From: Ga0074139 sp964515195
GTDB taxonomy: Bacteria; Bdellovibrionota; Bdellovibrionia; Bdellovibrionales; Bdellovibrionaceae
NCBI GenBank assembly: GCA_964515195.1
Contig: CAZETK010000035.1
Location: 1-35,728, forward strand
Direction: 5' to 3'
Length of the DNA: 35,728 nt
The translations under genes and the position numbers were made by a program. The notes below the pieces were generated by a model, which saw only the letters and a list, made by a program, of their open reading frames with translations, was not told where the DNA came from and searched no databases. Shown here one piece after another: positions 16,161 through 24,705 of the stretch. Within the stretch, counting starts at the first letter, position 1; the number at the start of each line of letters is the position of its first letter.

Positions 16161-19129
16161 TTCAAACCCTTCCACTTTTCTAGAAGCTCTTGCCCGCTTA
16201 AGGCCGCAAGCTCATCTCGGATGACCTTTTGCATAACTTCATCATTTCGAATCATCAAAAGTATCCCGGCGCGACGGCGTACATAATCAAGATCTGTTAC
16301 CGTTTTGGCCGCCCGGTTCATTTCGAGCTTCAGAAGCGTGTAGAAGGAACCATCTTGATTGAGTGTTTTTCTGATAACTTCCTTTTCATCACCAGCCCAG
16401 AACCACTTATCAGCATTCATATCAGGAAAAGCTTGGCTTTGAGCTTCCTGCTCACGCATCCACATCTGCGCTTTAAGATCACCAAGAGCTTTATCGTACT
16501 CCTCAGCCTGACGAACAAAGTCAGCAGCTGCCTTTTCGAGTTCTCCCTTATAGGCCGTTATTTCAGCTTCACCAAGTCCGTCTGGAACCGGCGAGTTTCG
16601 AATGGCATCGGCCACTTTTCGTTCAAACTCGGACGCTTTTTCAAGGACTGTTCTTTTGGTAACGTCCGCAAGATCAGTGGCTTCTTTCTGGAAGCGGGTC
16701 TTAACTTGCTTCGAGCGATAAATTAGGTCCTCCAGAAACTTAGCGTACTTTTCAATTTTTGTCTTGGAAGAGGGAAATGTCGCCGCTTCAATAATTTTAG
16801 GGATTCCGCTAGTTGTTTTGAATTCCTTAAAATGAGCCTTCTGCTCTTTCAAAATTCCGCTCAAGTGATTGGGAACTTTGGGGCTTAGTTTCTTCTGATC
16901 TAATTGCAAAGCCAACCAAAACAAAGATTTGACCTCTTCACTGACTCGTGAGGGCGGCTTAATTTTAACGGCTTGATTGGGTTGGGTCATCGCCATCAAC
17001 CCAAGTAGAATGATCTGCTGGTCATTGTCGAGGCCGGCAAAAGTCTTATCAAAGTCTTTGGGAAGAGCCTTCTTACGGGACTTTTCATATAGCACCAACT
17101 TGAAGTCACGGCTCTTGGGTCCTGACTTATCCGACCAGTGACAATTCAAAAGGGGCCCCTCTAAGAACATAAGATCCAAGGCGCGTTCTTCCGTATCGAG
17201 GATGACCTTATTGTTTTTCTCTTTGTCATTTAAGGTGGCGCGTTCACGGCAATAAGATTCAAGATTCTTTTTGTCCAGGTAAGAGGCCAACAGACTTCCC
17301 TTAATTAAAGTCACCTGCTCGGGGTGTGGTTTCAAGCCGAGGTAGGCACGCAGATGAGTCTCGTAAGTCTTCATGTCTTCTTTTTTCTGAGCCTCTTGCG
17401 CAAGTTTCAAATGAGATTCTCTTAAAACTTCTTGGACCTTGGCGGTCTTGATGAATTTCGCAGCCACGTCGGAATTTACGACATCCAAGTATTTATCCAT
17501 TTTAAAGAGAGACCATAATATATTGTAAGCATGGCCTTCCGTGGGCTGGATTTTGTAAAGCTCTTGCAAAGATGGAAGAGCCTTTTCAAACTGGCCGTCC
17601 ATCATGTAAAGCTCAGACAAGCGTGCTAACAAGCGTTTCTTATCGGGGTCATTGGGATAGGTCTTGTCGTAATCCTCGATCTCGGCAATTAACAACTTGC
17701 GGATATCAGCGGAGTCCCCGACTTTGTCATCGATAATCGCGATATATTCCAGACGAACACGCCGCAGCTCATCCGTAGCCGGTGGCTGCACAGCCTTGAT
17801 AGTTTCGATCGCCTTTTGAGCCATCTCGCTATTGCGTTCACGGTGAATCAAGTCGATCCACAGGTTCAACATCGGCTTTGTGGTGGATTCGGTCATCAGA
17901 TAAGTCACGTAGAAAAGAATTTCTCGGTTTAAAAGATCCACGATTTGAAGCTTGGTCAGCTCTAATTTGCCTGGAAGTTTACCAACGTAGTGGTCCGAAA
18001 GAATTTGAATGTACCCGCGAAGATCATTTTCAAGATCCATGACCTCCACCATCCACTTTCTCCAGGTTAGCTGTGGATTTCTTGTCACCAAAGTTTCCAG
18101 GTACTCAAAAGCCCGCTTCTGACCCAGTGTGGGAATTTCGCGTCGTTCAAATGCGATCAACTGGCCCAAAACTCGAATTTTCGCATCGGGCTCTTTTGTG
18201 TTCTTATACAGCTCGCTGAAGACCAAATAAGGAACTTTTGTTTTATCTACATTGTGCATGTTTTGAATGACTGCCGACAGAAATAATAATCGGTGTTTGG
18301 GATCTAAAATTGATTTGCGTGAAAAGGCTACGATCCATTTTTCACTCTTCGAGGGTGCGATGATAAAGGCCAGTGCCCGAATGGCATCTTCTCGAAAAGA
18401 GTCAGTTTTATTTTGATTTGCAACTCGCAAAAAGTAAAACTGAGCGTTTTTTTCATTTTTCAAAAGTAGCCAGCTCCAACCTGTTTTATAGTCGGCGATG
18501 CTCTTTTGGTGAGGATCGTATTGATTCTTCAGTTTCTGATACCAGGCAATGGCTTCTTTATATTTTTCTTTATCGAAATGAGTTTCACCCAAAATTAAGG
18601 CCATGCTGGCCGACTGGGGGATTTTTGTCGTAATTCGAATGGAGCGAGCAAAGTCTTCCATATACTGCTGCTCATTATTCAACTCCTGCGCTATCGAGCC
18701 TCGAATAAAAAGCAAAAGCGCCTGCTGAGAAGGTGTTAGAACCACATCTTTTCTTTGGTGCATTTTTTCGAGCTCATTGACCGCTTGAGTGGCGTCTTTG
18801 AAGTAATGCGCCTTAGGTGTTTTTGAATTGGGCTGAGACAACAGACGGCTCCGTCCGATCTTGTAGTAAAGGAAGGCCCGTCTTAGCAGAAGTTCATTCT
18901 TGCCATCTTTTCGTAGTTTGTTTTTAAGAATAAGATTCAGGGCCTCCATCTCTTGACGTAGTTGTTTTTCTTGCGCTCCACGAAACAGCGCCTGATCCTG
19001 ATCCTTGCGAAGACGTGTCTTCGTGTCGGTAGGCCGGTCAAAAGAGCCTCCCGTTGACTTTTTGGTCTGAGCCTCGGCCGTGCCCAGCACTAATACAAGA
19101 ATAATGACGCCAAGTAGATGAGGTTTCAT
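16157..19129 (-). CDS. gltD: Large periplasmic TPR protein of gliding complex (GltD/AgmU-like)
   Basis: A 990-aa secreted protein. The signal peptide is MKPHLLGVIILVLVLGTAEA, followed by a charged start. The body is almost entirely helical with TPR-type units, for example ALILGETHFDKEKYKEAIAWYQ near 200 and LLARLSELYMMDGQFEKALPSLQELY near 490-515. A C-terminal coiled-coil-rich region (about 790-930) has KTRFQKEATDLADVTKRT and DFVRQAEEYDKALGDLKAQM. M. xanthus GltD/AgmU is likewise a very large periplasmic TPR protein of the gliding complex. ATG 19129 overlaps the upstream stop (ATGA) and directly precedes the signal peptide; an upstream in-frame extension to 19162 would lie in the preceding gene. 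Homology to GltD rests on architecture and neighbours. Confidence 0.78.
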   Translation of the reverse strand: MKPHLLGVIILVLVLGTAEAQTKKSTGGSFDRPTDTKTRLRKDQDQALFRGAQEKQLRQEMEALNLILKNKLRKDGKNELLLRRAFLYYKIGRSRLLSQPNSKTPKAHYFKDATQAVNELEKMHQRKDVVLTPSQQALLLFIRGSIAQELNNEQQYMEDFARSIRITTKIPQSASMALILGETHFDKEKYKEAIAWYQKLKNQYDPHQKSIADYKTGWSWLLLKNEKNAQFYFLRVANQNKTDSFREDAIRALAFIIAPSKSEKWIVAFSRKSILDPKHRLLFLSAVIQNMHNVDKTKVPYLVFSELYKNTKEPDAKIRVLGQLIAFERREIPTLGQKRAFEYLETLVTRNPQLTWRKWMVEVMDLENDLRGYIQILSDHYVGKLPGKLELTKLQIVDLLNREILFYVTYLMTESTTKPMLNLWIDLIHRERNSEMAQKAIETIKAVQPPATDELRRVRLEYIAIIDDKVGDSADIRKLLIAEIEDYDKTYPNDPDKKRLLARLSELYMMDGQFEKALPSLQELYKIQPTEGHAYNILWSLFKMDKYLDVVNSDVAAKFIKTAKVQEVLRESHLKLAQEAQKKEDMKTYETHLRAYLGLKPHPEQVTLIKGSLLASYLDKKNLESYCRERATLNDKEKNNKVILDTEERALDLMFLEGPLLNCHWSDKSGPKSRDFKLVLYEKSRKKALPKDFDKTFAGLDNDQQIILLGLMAMTQPNQAVKIKPPSRVSEEVKSLFWLALQLDQKKLSPKVPNHLSGILKEQKAHFKEFKTTSGIPKIIEAATFPSSKTKIEKYAKFLEDLIYRSKQVKTRFQKEATDLADVTKRTVLEKASEFERKVADAIRNSPVPDGLGEAEITAYKGELEKAAADFVRQAEEYDKALGDLKAQMWMREQEAQSQAFPDMNADKWFWAGDEKEVIRKTLNQDGSFYTLLKLEMNRAAKTVTDLDYVRRRAGILLMIRNDEVMQKVIRDELAALSGQELLEKWKGLK

Positions 19130-20265
19130 TTTATGCTTGCTTGCCCTTCTTCTTTTCCACAAAGACTTTCGCCAACAAAAACGTGAGAGCCGATTTCATC
19201 CAGCCACTCTTCAGAGTCTTCGGCCGGCCACCACTCGATTCCCTTTGCGCGCAATGTTTCTGGATCTTCAAGCTGGTTGACTCTTCCCAAAGTCTTTTCA
19301 TTTCGAACCGCGAGGGTCGAATACCCGATCACTAGTCGTAAGGACTCCAAAAGATTTGGTCGATTCATTTTAAACTGTTTAGAAAGACGGCTGTTGATCC
19401 GCTGAATCTCCCGTTCGCGTTCCTGATCCGACACTATGGAACCCACTTCGGTTTTACGATTTTTTCTTTCAGTCAGCAGCTGCAACGAGCTCCAATAAAG
19501 ATCCCGGCGCGCCCAGTCTTGATGGGTAAATTGCCCACTCTGAAGGGATCGATAAAATTTTCTGATGGAATCCAAGGCTAATTGTGCTTGTTCAACTCGA
19601 CATAATCTTTTAAGCGCGTAAATTTGAACAAGATAGGTTTCGGGCTCTAGGTACTCACTGAAAAAAGCAGAGCGTTGACTGGCAATGGCACCCAAGGCGA
19701 TATCATATCGTTTGGCCCGAAAGCCGGCCCACATTTTTTCAAATAACACTTGTTGAACTTGATAGTAACTTCCCGGGATCCAACTATAAACCTCTAAGCT
19801 TTCTTCCAGCCGACCAGCCCCATAGAGGGCTCGGGCCATGGAGTGTAGAATGGAGTAGTAAAATTGAACATTGGATCTTTTAATACCGCCTTTAGACTGC
19901 GCCCTGAAGTATCTGGCGACGGATTGGTAAACTCGAAAAGCATCGTCAAATTTCTTTTGAAGCATCAGACTATCGGCCTGATCCAGAGCCCGGATTGTCT
20001 TCACAGTACGACTGTCATACTTTTTGATGGAAGGATGACGATCCCAAGCCATAACAAGATCAAATCCAACACCTGGCCGCCTTCCCAACACGGCTCGAGC
20101 GGCCCGCCAGTCGGCATAGGACACTTTCTTTTTAAAATACTCTCGTAGGTAAATGCGAATGCCCAGGTCATCTTTAGCTTTCTCCAAAGCGCTCAAGTCA
20201 CTCCGAAATGAGGCAAAGCTAAATTGAGCCGACAAAAAGAGGCCAAGAAGCAATCCTATCTTCAT
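19126..20265 (-). CDS. gltE: Periplasmic TPR protein of gliding complex (GltE/AglT-like)
   Basis: A 379-aa secreted protein with signal peptide MKIGLLLGLFLSAQFSFA. TPR-like helices include ADSLMLQKKFDDAFRVYQSV and ARALYGAGRLEESLEVYSWI, and a Trp/Glu-rich C-terminal segment reads GIEWWPAEDSEEWLDEIGSH. In myxobacteria, GltE/AglT is a TPR protein encoded next to the large GltD, which is the arrangement seen here. The start is the ATG at 20265 sharing its A with the upstream stop (TGATG); a GTG at 20268 is also possible and would add one residue. The 3' end overlaps gltD by four bases. No lipobox is seen. Confidence 0.75.
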   Translation of the reverse strand: MKIGLLLGLFLSAQFSFASFRSDLSALEKAKDDLGIRIYLREYFKKKVSYADWRAARAVLGRRPGVGFDLVMAWDRHPSIKKYDSRTVKTIRALDQADSLMLQKKFDDAFRVYQSVARYFRAQSKGGIKRSNVQFYYSILHSMARALYGAGRLEESLEVYSWIPGSYYQVQQVLFEKMWAGFRAKRYDIALGAIASQRSAFFSEYLEPETYLVQIYALKRLCRVEQAQLALDSIRKFYRSLQSGQFTHQDWARRDLYWSSLQLLTERKNRKTEVGSIVSDQEREREIQRINSRLSKQFKMNRPNLLESLRLVIGYSTLAVRNEKTLGRVNQLEDPETLRAKGIEWWPAEDSEEWLDEIGSHVFVGESLCGKEEGQASIK

Positions 20266-20735
20266 CACTTCGCGCCCTCACCTTCTGCCACCATCAACAT
20301 ATATTGAAAGCCTGATACTCGTAGTAGACTTACAACGTTGTAGACAATCTTATACGATATTGACTGATCACTGATCACATTGATGTTCAGTGCTCCTTCG
20401 ACACTTTTATTTTCGGCAATGTACTTTTTAAAGTCCTGAATGATGGAATCACGTACATTAAGCTCGTCACCCGCGAAGTTTCGGGTGGGTCTGTCTTGAT
20501 TTACCATTTTGAAAGTCACATTGTTGGCCGAGATGATCACTTGAGGCGCGACTTCGCTCTGTTCACGGCTCACGCTTTGAGCCAAATTGACATCCGGTGG
20601 TTTTTCAATGGCTGTAACCTCCATGATCGTACCTTTCAGAAGAAAGACGATAATCAAAACAAATACGTCAATCAGAGGCGCCAATTGAAGCCTGATCACT
20701 TTTTCTCGCTTTTTGCTACCTTCAAAATTGTACAT
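20265..20735 (-). CDS. aglS: TolR/ExbD-family motor protein, AglS-like by position
   Basis: A 156-aa inner-membrane stator partner. A short cytoplasmic Lys/Arg-rich N-terminus leads into LAPLIDVFVLIIVFLL, the single membrane helix, with the proton-carrying Asp23 conserved. A periplasmic domain follows (about 45-156), ending in an ISYKIVYNVVSLLRVSGFQY segment typical of ExbD/TolR. Together with the TolQ-like gene upstream it would form a proton channel that powers gliding in the Agl-Glt system. Its label as AglS rather than AglQ is only by gene order (R-Q-S in M. xanthus). It lies 12 bp after the other TolR-like gene. Confidence 0.82.
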   Translation of the reverse strand: MYNFEGSKKREKVIRLQLAPLIDVFVLIIVFLLKGTIMEVTAIEKPPDVNLAQSVSREQSEVAPQVIISANNVTFKMVNQDRPTRNFAGDELNVRDSIIQDFKKYIAENKSVEGALNINVISDQSISYKIVYNVVSLLRVSGFQYMLMVAEGEGAK

Positions 20736-20747
20736 AACTCTCTCTTC

Positions 20748-21236
20748 TTATTCCGCCTGATGGTAAGAGGTCAGCACTAAGTCATTATGATTTGTCCTGA
20801 GCCCATCCATAATCGAAATCAGTTCCTGATAGTTCAGCTCGGGGGCCAAAGCGATTTGGATCGACTTCTCATCAGGGAATCTTTCCTTAAATTTTTCAGA
20901 AAGAATTCGTGCCGCATCAATAAGGCTATCGTTCTTTCCCGCCGCGCCCGTTCTTTCAGCCATTTCCTCGAAATGTCCAGGCTTTGTTCCAATCCATTCC
21001 AGTCGCACTCTTACTTGCTCTCCGACCAAATTAGCCTTTACGATCGGCGAAAGCGGAGTCGCAGTACTGGAGCCTGCCGCCGAAACAAAAGACGGCGGTA
21101 TGGAAATCTTTGTCATTCCAATAAATGTGATCGACAACAGCATAAAGAATATCACCGCTGTCAGCGCATCCATAATGGGAACCAAGTCTGGCTCTGGAAC
21201 CTGTCTTCTGCTGTCAGAGCTGTCCAAGTCGTACAT
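20748..21236 (-). CDS. aglQ: TolR/ExbD-family motor protein, AglQ-like by position
   Basis: A 162-aa ExbD/TolR protein. The N-terminal sequence EPDLVPIMDALTAVIFFMLL forms the membrane helix with Asp23, the residue required for proton flow in this family. The periplasmic domain contains FPDEKSIQIALAPELNYQEL and a C-terminal ISIMDGLR-type helix. The ATG overlaps the TolQ-like stop (TAATG), so TolQ-like and TolR-like subunits are produced in step. The two TolR-like proteins differ clearly in their periplasmic parts, as AglQ and AglS do in Myxococcus, which argues for a heteromeric stator. Assignment of Q versus S is by position. Confidence 0.82.
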   Translation of the reverse strand: MYDLDSSDSRRQVPEPDLVPIMDALTAVIFFMLLSITFIGMTKISIPPSFVSAAGSSTATPLSPIVKANLVGEQVRVRLEWIGTKPGHFEEMAERTGAAGKNDSLIDAARILSEKFKERFPDEKSIQIALAPELNYQELISIMDGLRTNHNDLVLTSYHQAE

Positions 21237-21874
21237 TAGGCCTCACGTTCTGATCGCTCGATAGTTGTAACTAAGTCGTATCCCGCTTTTTTCGCCAAGC
21301 TGATGTGATCCTCTGTTTTAGATGAACACAGGGTATACACCACCATGGCTGAGATACCTACCACCAGACCGGCAGCCGTTGCGATCATCGCTTCCGATAT
21401 TCCAAGACCTAGCAATTCAGCTTTTTTCTCGGGGTCCGCATTGGCAATGGCGGTGAATGTCTTGATCAGGCCGGAAATAGTTCCCAACAGTCCTAACAAT
21501 GTAGCGACACTGGCGATCAAGCTGATAAAGGAAATCCGCTTTTCGCAGTCCTTAACAACCTCAACAACCGCCGAGCCTAATGAGGACTTCATGGCCTCAC
21601 GACCGCTGTCCACCGCCAACAGACCCGCTTTGATCACCTGGATTTGCGGTACGTTTTTAATGTCATTACAAATCTGGATCGCCTCCATATATTTGCGGGA
21701 CTGAATCAACTGTTGAAGTTGATTCAGGACCTGCCCTGTCAATGGTCTTAACCTAAAATACAGATAGTTAAGCCGCTCGAAGCCGATGACAATCAACGAG
21801 AATCCCGCGATCAAAAGAAGATACGCAGTAAATCCGCCTTCTTCGAAAAATATTTGAATAGAACTCACACCCAT
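21236..21874 (-). CDS. aglR: TolQ/ExbB-family motor protein, AglR-like
   Basis: A 212-aa MotA/TolQ/ExbB channel protein with three membrane segments: about 15-33 (AYLLLIAGFSLIVIGF), about 112-135 (SLIASVATLLGLLGTISGLI) and about 158-183 (GISEAMIATAAGLVVGISAM). The family hallmarks LLGLLGTISGLIKTF and EAMIATAAGLVVGI are intact. The ATG at 21874 has AGGAGG eight bases upstream, the strongest ribosome site in the operon. In M. xanthus AglR forms the gliding stator with AglQ and AglS. It could be a generic TolQ, but pairing with GltD/E/G-like genes and the absence of TolA, TolB and Pal nearby support the gliding role. Confidence 0.85.
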   Translation of the reverse strand: MGVSSIQIFFEEGGFTAYLLLIAGFSLIVIGFERLNYLYFRLRPLTGQVLNQLQQLIQSRKYMEAIQICNDIKNVPQIQVIKAGLLAVDSGREAMKSSLGSAVVEVVKDCEKRISFISLIASVATLLGLLGTISGLIKTFTAIANADPEKKAELLGLGISEAMIATAAGLVVGISAMVVYTLCSSKTEDHISLAKKAGYDLVTTIERSEREA

Positions 21875-21886
21875 TTTCTAAGCCTC

Positions 21887-22600
21887 CTAAAAATAAAAAA
21901 CTAAACCTGTTTCAATTAAACCAATCGTAATTTGTTCCTTCTTTGCTTTACCTGCCAAATCGCCTGGATCCTTTGAAAAAGTCTCTACTATGCTGGGCCC
22001 GGCCTGGATTCGAAAATTAAAGTAGTCGGAAAAGAAAAAGGTCTTTCCAAGGCCAAGCTTGATTTTATTACCGGCGTTTTTATTGTATTGAATCTGTCCG
22101 TAAGAAAACTGCACAAAGGTATCGCTTCGTACTATATTGTAGGGCCCCCATGAATCTTTCCCATAAATTGGAACCCAATTGACTTCGACTCCGGTGAAGC
22201 TTTTCGGCTTTTCAGCATCTATACTGTAAGGGGTCTGCTTAAGTTGTTTGGAAAGGTTTCGTTCATTGGCAATAAACAGTGGCGAATAGGCTAAGTAAAC
22301 TTCCCAGGCTTCACCGATCGCATAGCCAAAATTTAGCTGTAGGCTATATTGCGTATAAGGCGCATCCGAAAAGTCGAAAGAAAACATCGGCGAAAACAGA
22401 AATGATCCCCCCTTAACTTTCGCCTTACGCTGAACAGCCACAACGCCTTCAAATACAGCTGAAACTTCATCACCAGCGCCCAGTTTTAGTTTAGGATCTA
22501 ATGGCGTTGTCCCCTTTTTCTGGGCGTAAACTTCCATGGGACTTGCAGTCAAAATGGCTAATACAAAAAACAGTTGCCACCATTTTGATTTCGACTTCAT
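21887..22600 (-). CDS. Outer-membrane beta-barrel protein at head of gliding operon
   Basis: A 237-aa protein with signal peptide MKSKSKWWQLFFVLAILTASPMEVYA and a mature part made of alternating amphipathic strands (FSFDFSDAPYTQYSLQLNFG, WEVYLAYSPLFIANE, IGLIETGLVFYF). The C-terminal Phe after an aromatic strand is typical of BAM-assembled barrels. Myxobacterial Glt complexes contain small barrels GltA, GltB and GltH; this one occupies the same context, but I cannot say which it matches. The start at 22600 has GGAGG four bases upstream; a longer in-frame ORF reaches 22717 but would put 39 odd residues before the signal peptide. It is the first gene of the operon and lies 12 bp before aglR. 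Confidence 0.75.
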   Translation of the reverse strand: MKSKSKWWQLFFVLAILTASPMEVYAQKKGTTPLDPKLKLGAGDEVSAVFEGVVAVQRKAKVKGGSFLFSPMFSFDFSDAPYTQYSLQLNFGYAIGEAWEVYLAYSPLFIANERNLSKQLKQTPYSIDAEKPKSFTGVEVNWVPIYGKDSWGPYNIVRSDTFVQFSYGQIQYNKNAGNKIKLGLGKTFFFSDYFNFRIQAGPSIVETFSKDPGDLAGKAKKEQITIGLIETGLVFYF

Positions 22601-22728
22601 AACGCCTCCGGTTGGAAATTCATAGTTGTGTTCACTCTTAATTAAACAAAACCCTACAGTTAGAGCCAAAGTATTCCTGACAATCCAGACGTAGGTCGAA
22701 AAATAGTAAACTAACATCTATTCAATTT

Positions 22729-22741
22729 CATAATTAGCGAA
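22729..22741 (+). promoter_or_regulatory. -10-like element for the PilZ gene, possibly leaderless
   Basis: CATAAT at 22729-22734 is seven bases from the ATG at 22741, and there is no SD in front of that ATG. This spacing would place the transcript start at the start codon. No clear -35 is seen. Confidence 0.35.
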
Positions 22742-23499
22742 TGGACCTTAAAATGGTGAACAAATCTCAAGGGGGATCCGTGTTTTTTGTATTTAAAACC
22801 TCTTCACGCACAGTTCACGAGTACAAAGACCTTAATTCCTTACTGGAGGCCTATACCAGTACTCACTCGGAAGACGACTTTTTCTGGACGTTAGGGCTGG
22901 CTTCTTGGACACCCATCACGATGGTGCTGACCGACGAGCTTCTGCAAAAGCGAAAGTTCCAGTTCCCGGATGCCCCATCCTCGCAGCCTCAGAGCCCCAA
23001 GGCACCAACTGTCCCCACACCAGCGCCCCCCCACCCGGCGCATAAAATACCCGAGACAAAAGTTGCTCCAACGGCTGAGGCGGATTTTAAGATTATCAGC
23101 TACGAACCTTCGGACGAGATCACGGCGATCATTCCTCCGCCCACGGGTCAGGCCCAAAAACCAACCGGCCCCATCAATCAACGGAAATTCCCCCGCCATG
23201 ATATTCGCCTTAAGGTTATCATTTCTAACAAGTCAAAAACTTTCCTTTCCTATACATCCAATGTTTCAGTTGGCGGTGTGGCGCTCGAGGATAATATACC
23301 CCGAGAGTTCTTCATTCCTCATTCCGAGTCAGAGATTTTCATCTGCTCACCTAAAAAGAATGAGTTTTTGGCCTTTCGCTGCCAACCCGTCGGTGACGAT
23401 CAGGACCCCAAGCGGTTCAGCTTCGGGGAAATCCCAGAACAAAGTATGCTAAAATTCCAAAACTGGATTGACCGTCTTAAAAATTCACCCACCACTTAA
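22741..23499 (+). CDS. PilZ-domain protein with GYF_2-like N-terminus
   Basis: A 252-aa cytosolic protein. The N-terminal 60 residues (VFFVFKTSSRTVHEYKDL and DDFFWTLGLASWTPITMVL) resemble a GYF_2-type domain, ending in the usual W-x-G-x-x-x-W pattern. A Pro-rich linker (about 78-105) follows. The C-terminal PilZ domain (about 145-246) has both c-di-GMP contacts: R148-K-F-P-R152 (RxxxR) and N174-V-S-V-G-G (NxSxxG). It is divergent from the gliding operon, 140 bp from its first gene, so it may tie c-di-GMP levels to gliding; myxococcal GltJ/AgmX also carries a GYF domain. PilZ is firm; the GYF call and the gliding link are inference. Confidence 0.82.
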   Translation: MDLKMVNKSQGGSVFFVFKTSSRTVHEYKDLNSLLEAYTSTHSEDDFFWTLGLASWTPITMVLTDELLQKRKFQFPDAPSSQPQSPKAPTVPTPAPPHPAHKIPETKVAPTAEADFKIISYEPSDEITAIIPPPTGQAQKPTGPINQRKFPRHDIRLKVIISNKSKTFLSYTSNVSVGGVALEDNIPREFFIPHSESEIFICSPKKNEFLAFRCQPVGDDQDPKRFSFGEIPEQSMLKFQNWIDRLKNSPTT

Positions 23500-23556
23500 C
23501 ATCCTTTGCGATACCCTGGTGACATCAAGGAAGCCCTTTGATAGGAATACCCGGGT

Positions 23557-24672
23557 ATGCCCATTAAATTGAATAATAACTTGCGTTTGGGAATTCTCGG
23601 CGGTGGCCAACTTGCCTGGATGTTGACGATAAAGAGCCAAAGCCTAGGCCTTCCAACTAGCGTTCTATCGCCACAAATACGTGAGCCAGCGGCTCAGTTT
23701 AACCCGTTATGGAGCCAAGGGGATCCGACCCATCCGGAACAGCTTAAGGCCTTCAGTCGCAACTTGGACATACTCACTTTTGAAAGTGAATTTTATGATG
23801 TCAAAAGCTTGCGAGCTGGATTGAAAAACTTTAAAGGTTATATTTTTCCTTCTCTAGACGCCTTAGCGACCCTGCAAGACCGATTAACCCAAAAGCAAAG
23901 CCTGGTGGAAAGCCACCTTCCCACGAGTCCTTTTATTGTTGCAAGCGACAGCGAAGAGATTCAGTCCTTCTTTCGGAAACACAAAAAGGTCGTGGCGAAG
24001 GTACGCCGTAACGGTTACGATGGCTATGGCACATATATTCTGAAAGATCAAAAATCCTTGGACCATTTTTTAAAGGCCAATATTTCAAATTTAAATACTT
24101 TTTTGTTTGAGAAGTTTATTCCCTTTAAAAAAGAGATGGCCTTGCAGGTGGCTCGAAGCCGTTCTGGAGATATCCGGTTTTTGCCCTTGGTTACCACGGT
24201 TCAAAAAAACAATAAGTGTTTTTATGTTACAGGTCCGGCAAGGCTTCCTGCCGCCCTCTTGAAAGGGATAAAGAAGTGGCTTCATCGTTTAGATTATGTC
24301 GGCGTCATGGGGGTCGAGTTTTTCATGACCTCGAAGGGACTTATTATCAACGAAATCGCACCTCGAGTTCACAATACTGGTCATCACAGTTTGGATTCGT
24401 GTACGGTAGACCAGTTCACTCTGCACTGGCTATGCGCCCTTCAAGATAAACTCCCCGAGCCAGAACTCAAAACAAAGTCCTTTATCATGCTGAACCTGCT
24501 GGGCACCTCAGACAGGCCCGTGAGGTTTCCTGCTGAAATCCAGGGGTCGTTGTACTGGTATCGAAAATCCAATCGCCCTGGACGCAAGCTCGGGCATATT
24601 AACTGGGTGGGAAAAAGCCAAAGGGCCCTGGTGACCAGGGCCCTTCAGCATTTGAAAAAATGGGTAATTTAA
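23557..24672 (+). CDS. purK: N5-carboxyaminoimidazole ribonucleotide synthase (PurK)
   Basis: ATP-grasp enzyme of 371 aa that converts AIR, bicarbonate and ATP to N5-CAIR in purine synthesis. LGILGGGQLAWML opens the protein, FESEF marks the substrate site, and KVRRNGYDGYGTYIL, FEKFIPFKKEMALQVAR and the signature NEIAPRVHNTGHHSLDSC are intact. N5-CAIR passes to PurE, encoded 1.4 kb downstream on the same strand. AGGA lies about nine bases before the ATG. The last 18 codons contain a long GC-rich palindrome that looks like a terminator for the convergent gene (see 24614-24645). The N-terminus carries a few extra residues before the first conserved strand. Confidence 0.96.
   Translation: MPIKLNNNLRLGILGGGQLAWMLTIKSQSLGLPTSVLSPQIREPAAQFNPLWSQGDPTHPEQLKAFSRNLDILTFESEFYDVKSLRAGLKNFKGYIFPSLDALATLQDRLTQKQSLVESHLPTSPFIVASDSEEIQSFFRKHKKVVAKVRRNGYDGYGTYILKDQKSLDHFLKANISNLNTFLFEKFIPFKKEMALQVARSRSGDIRFLPLVTTVQKNNKCFYVTGPARLPAALLKGIKKWLHRLDYVGVMGVEFFMTSKGLIINEIAPRVHNTGHHSLDSCTVDQFTLHWLCALQDKLPEPELKTKSFIMLNLLGTSDRPVRFPAEIQGSLYWYRKSNRPGRKLGHINWVGKSQRALVTRALQHLKKWVI
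24614..24645 (-). terminator. Rho-independent terminator of vWA lipoprotein gene, inside purK 3' end
   Basis: AAGGGCCCTGGT at 24621-24632 and ACCAGGGCCCTT at 24634-24645 are perfect 12-bp complements around one central base. On the minus strand the stem is followed within a few bases by a T-run (24612-24616), so it works for the gene ending at 24706, not for purK. On the plus strand no T-tract follows. It encodes residues near QRALVTRALQH of PurK. Confidence 0.7.
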
Positions 24673-24705
24673 GACTCGTTTAGGGTTAATTATTCGTTTA
24701 CAAAA

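Noticed and set aside
20265..21874. Motor genes as a housekeeping Tol-Pal or TonB-ExbBD system
   Set aside because: No tolA, tolB, pal or TonB-receptor gene is nearby. Two distinct TolR-like genes with GltD-, GltE- and GltG-like partners fit gliding better, although homology was not tested.
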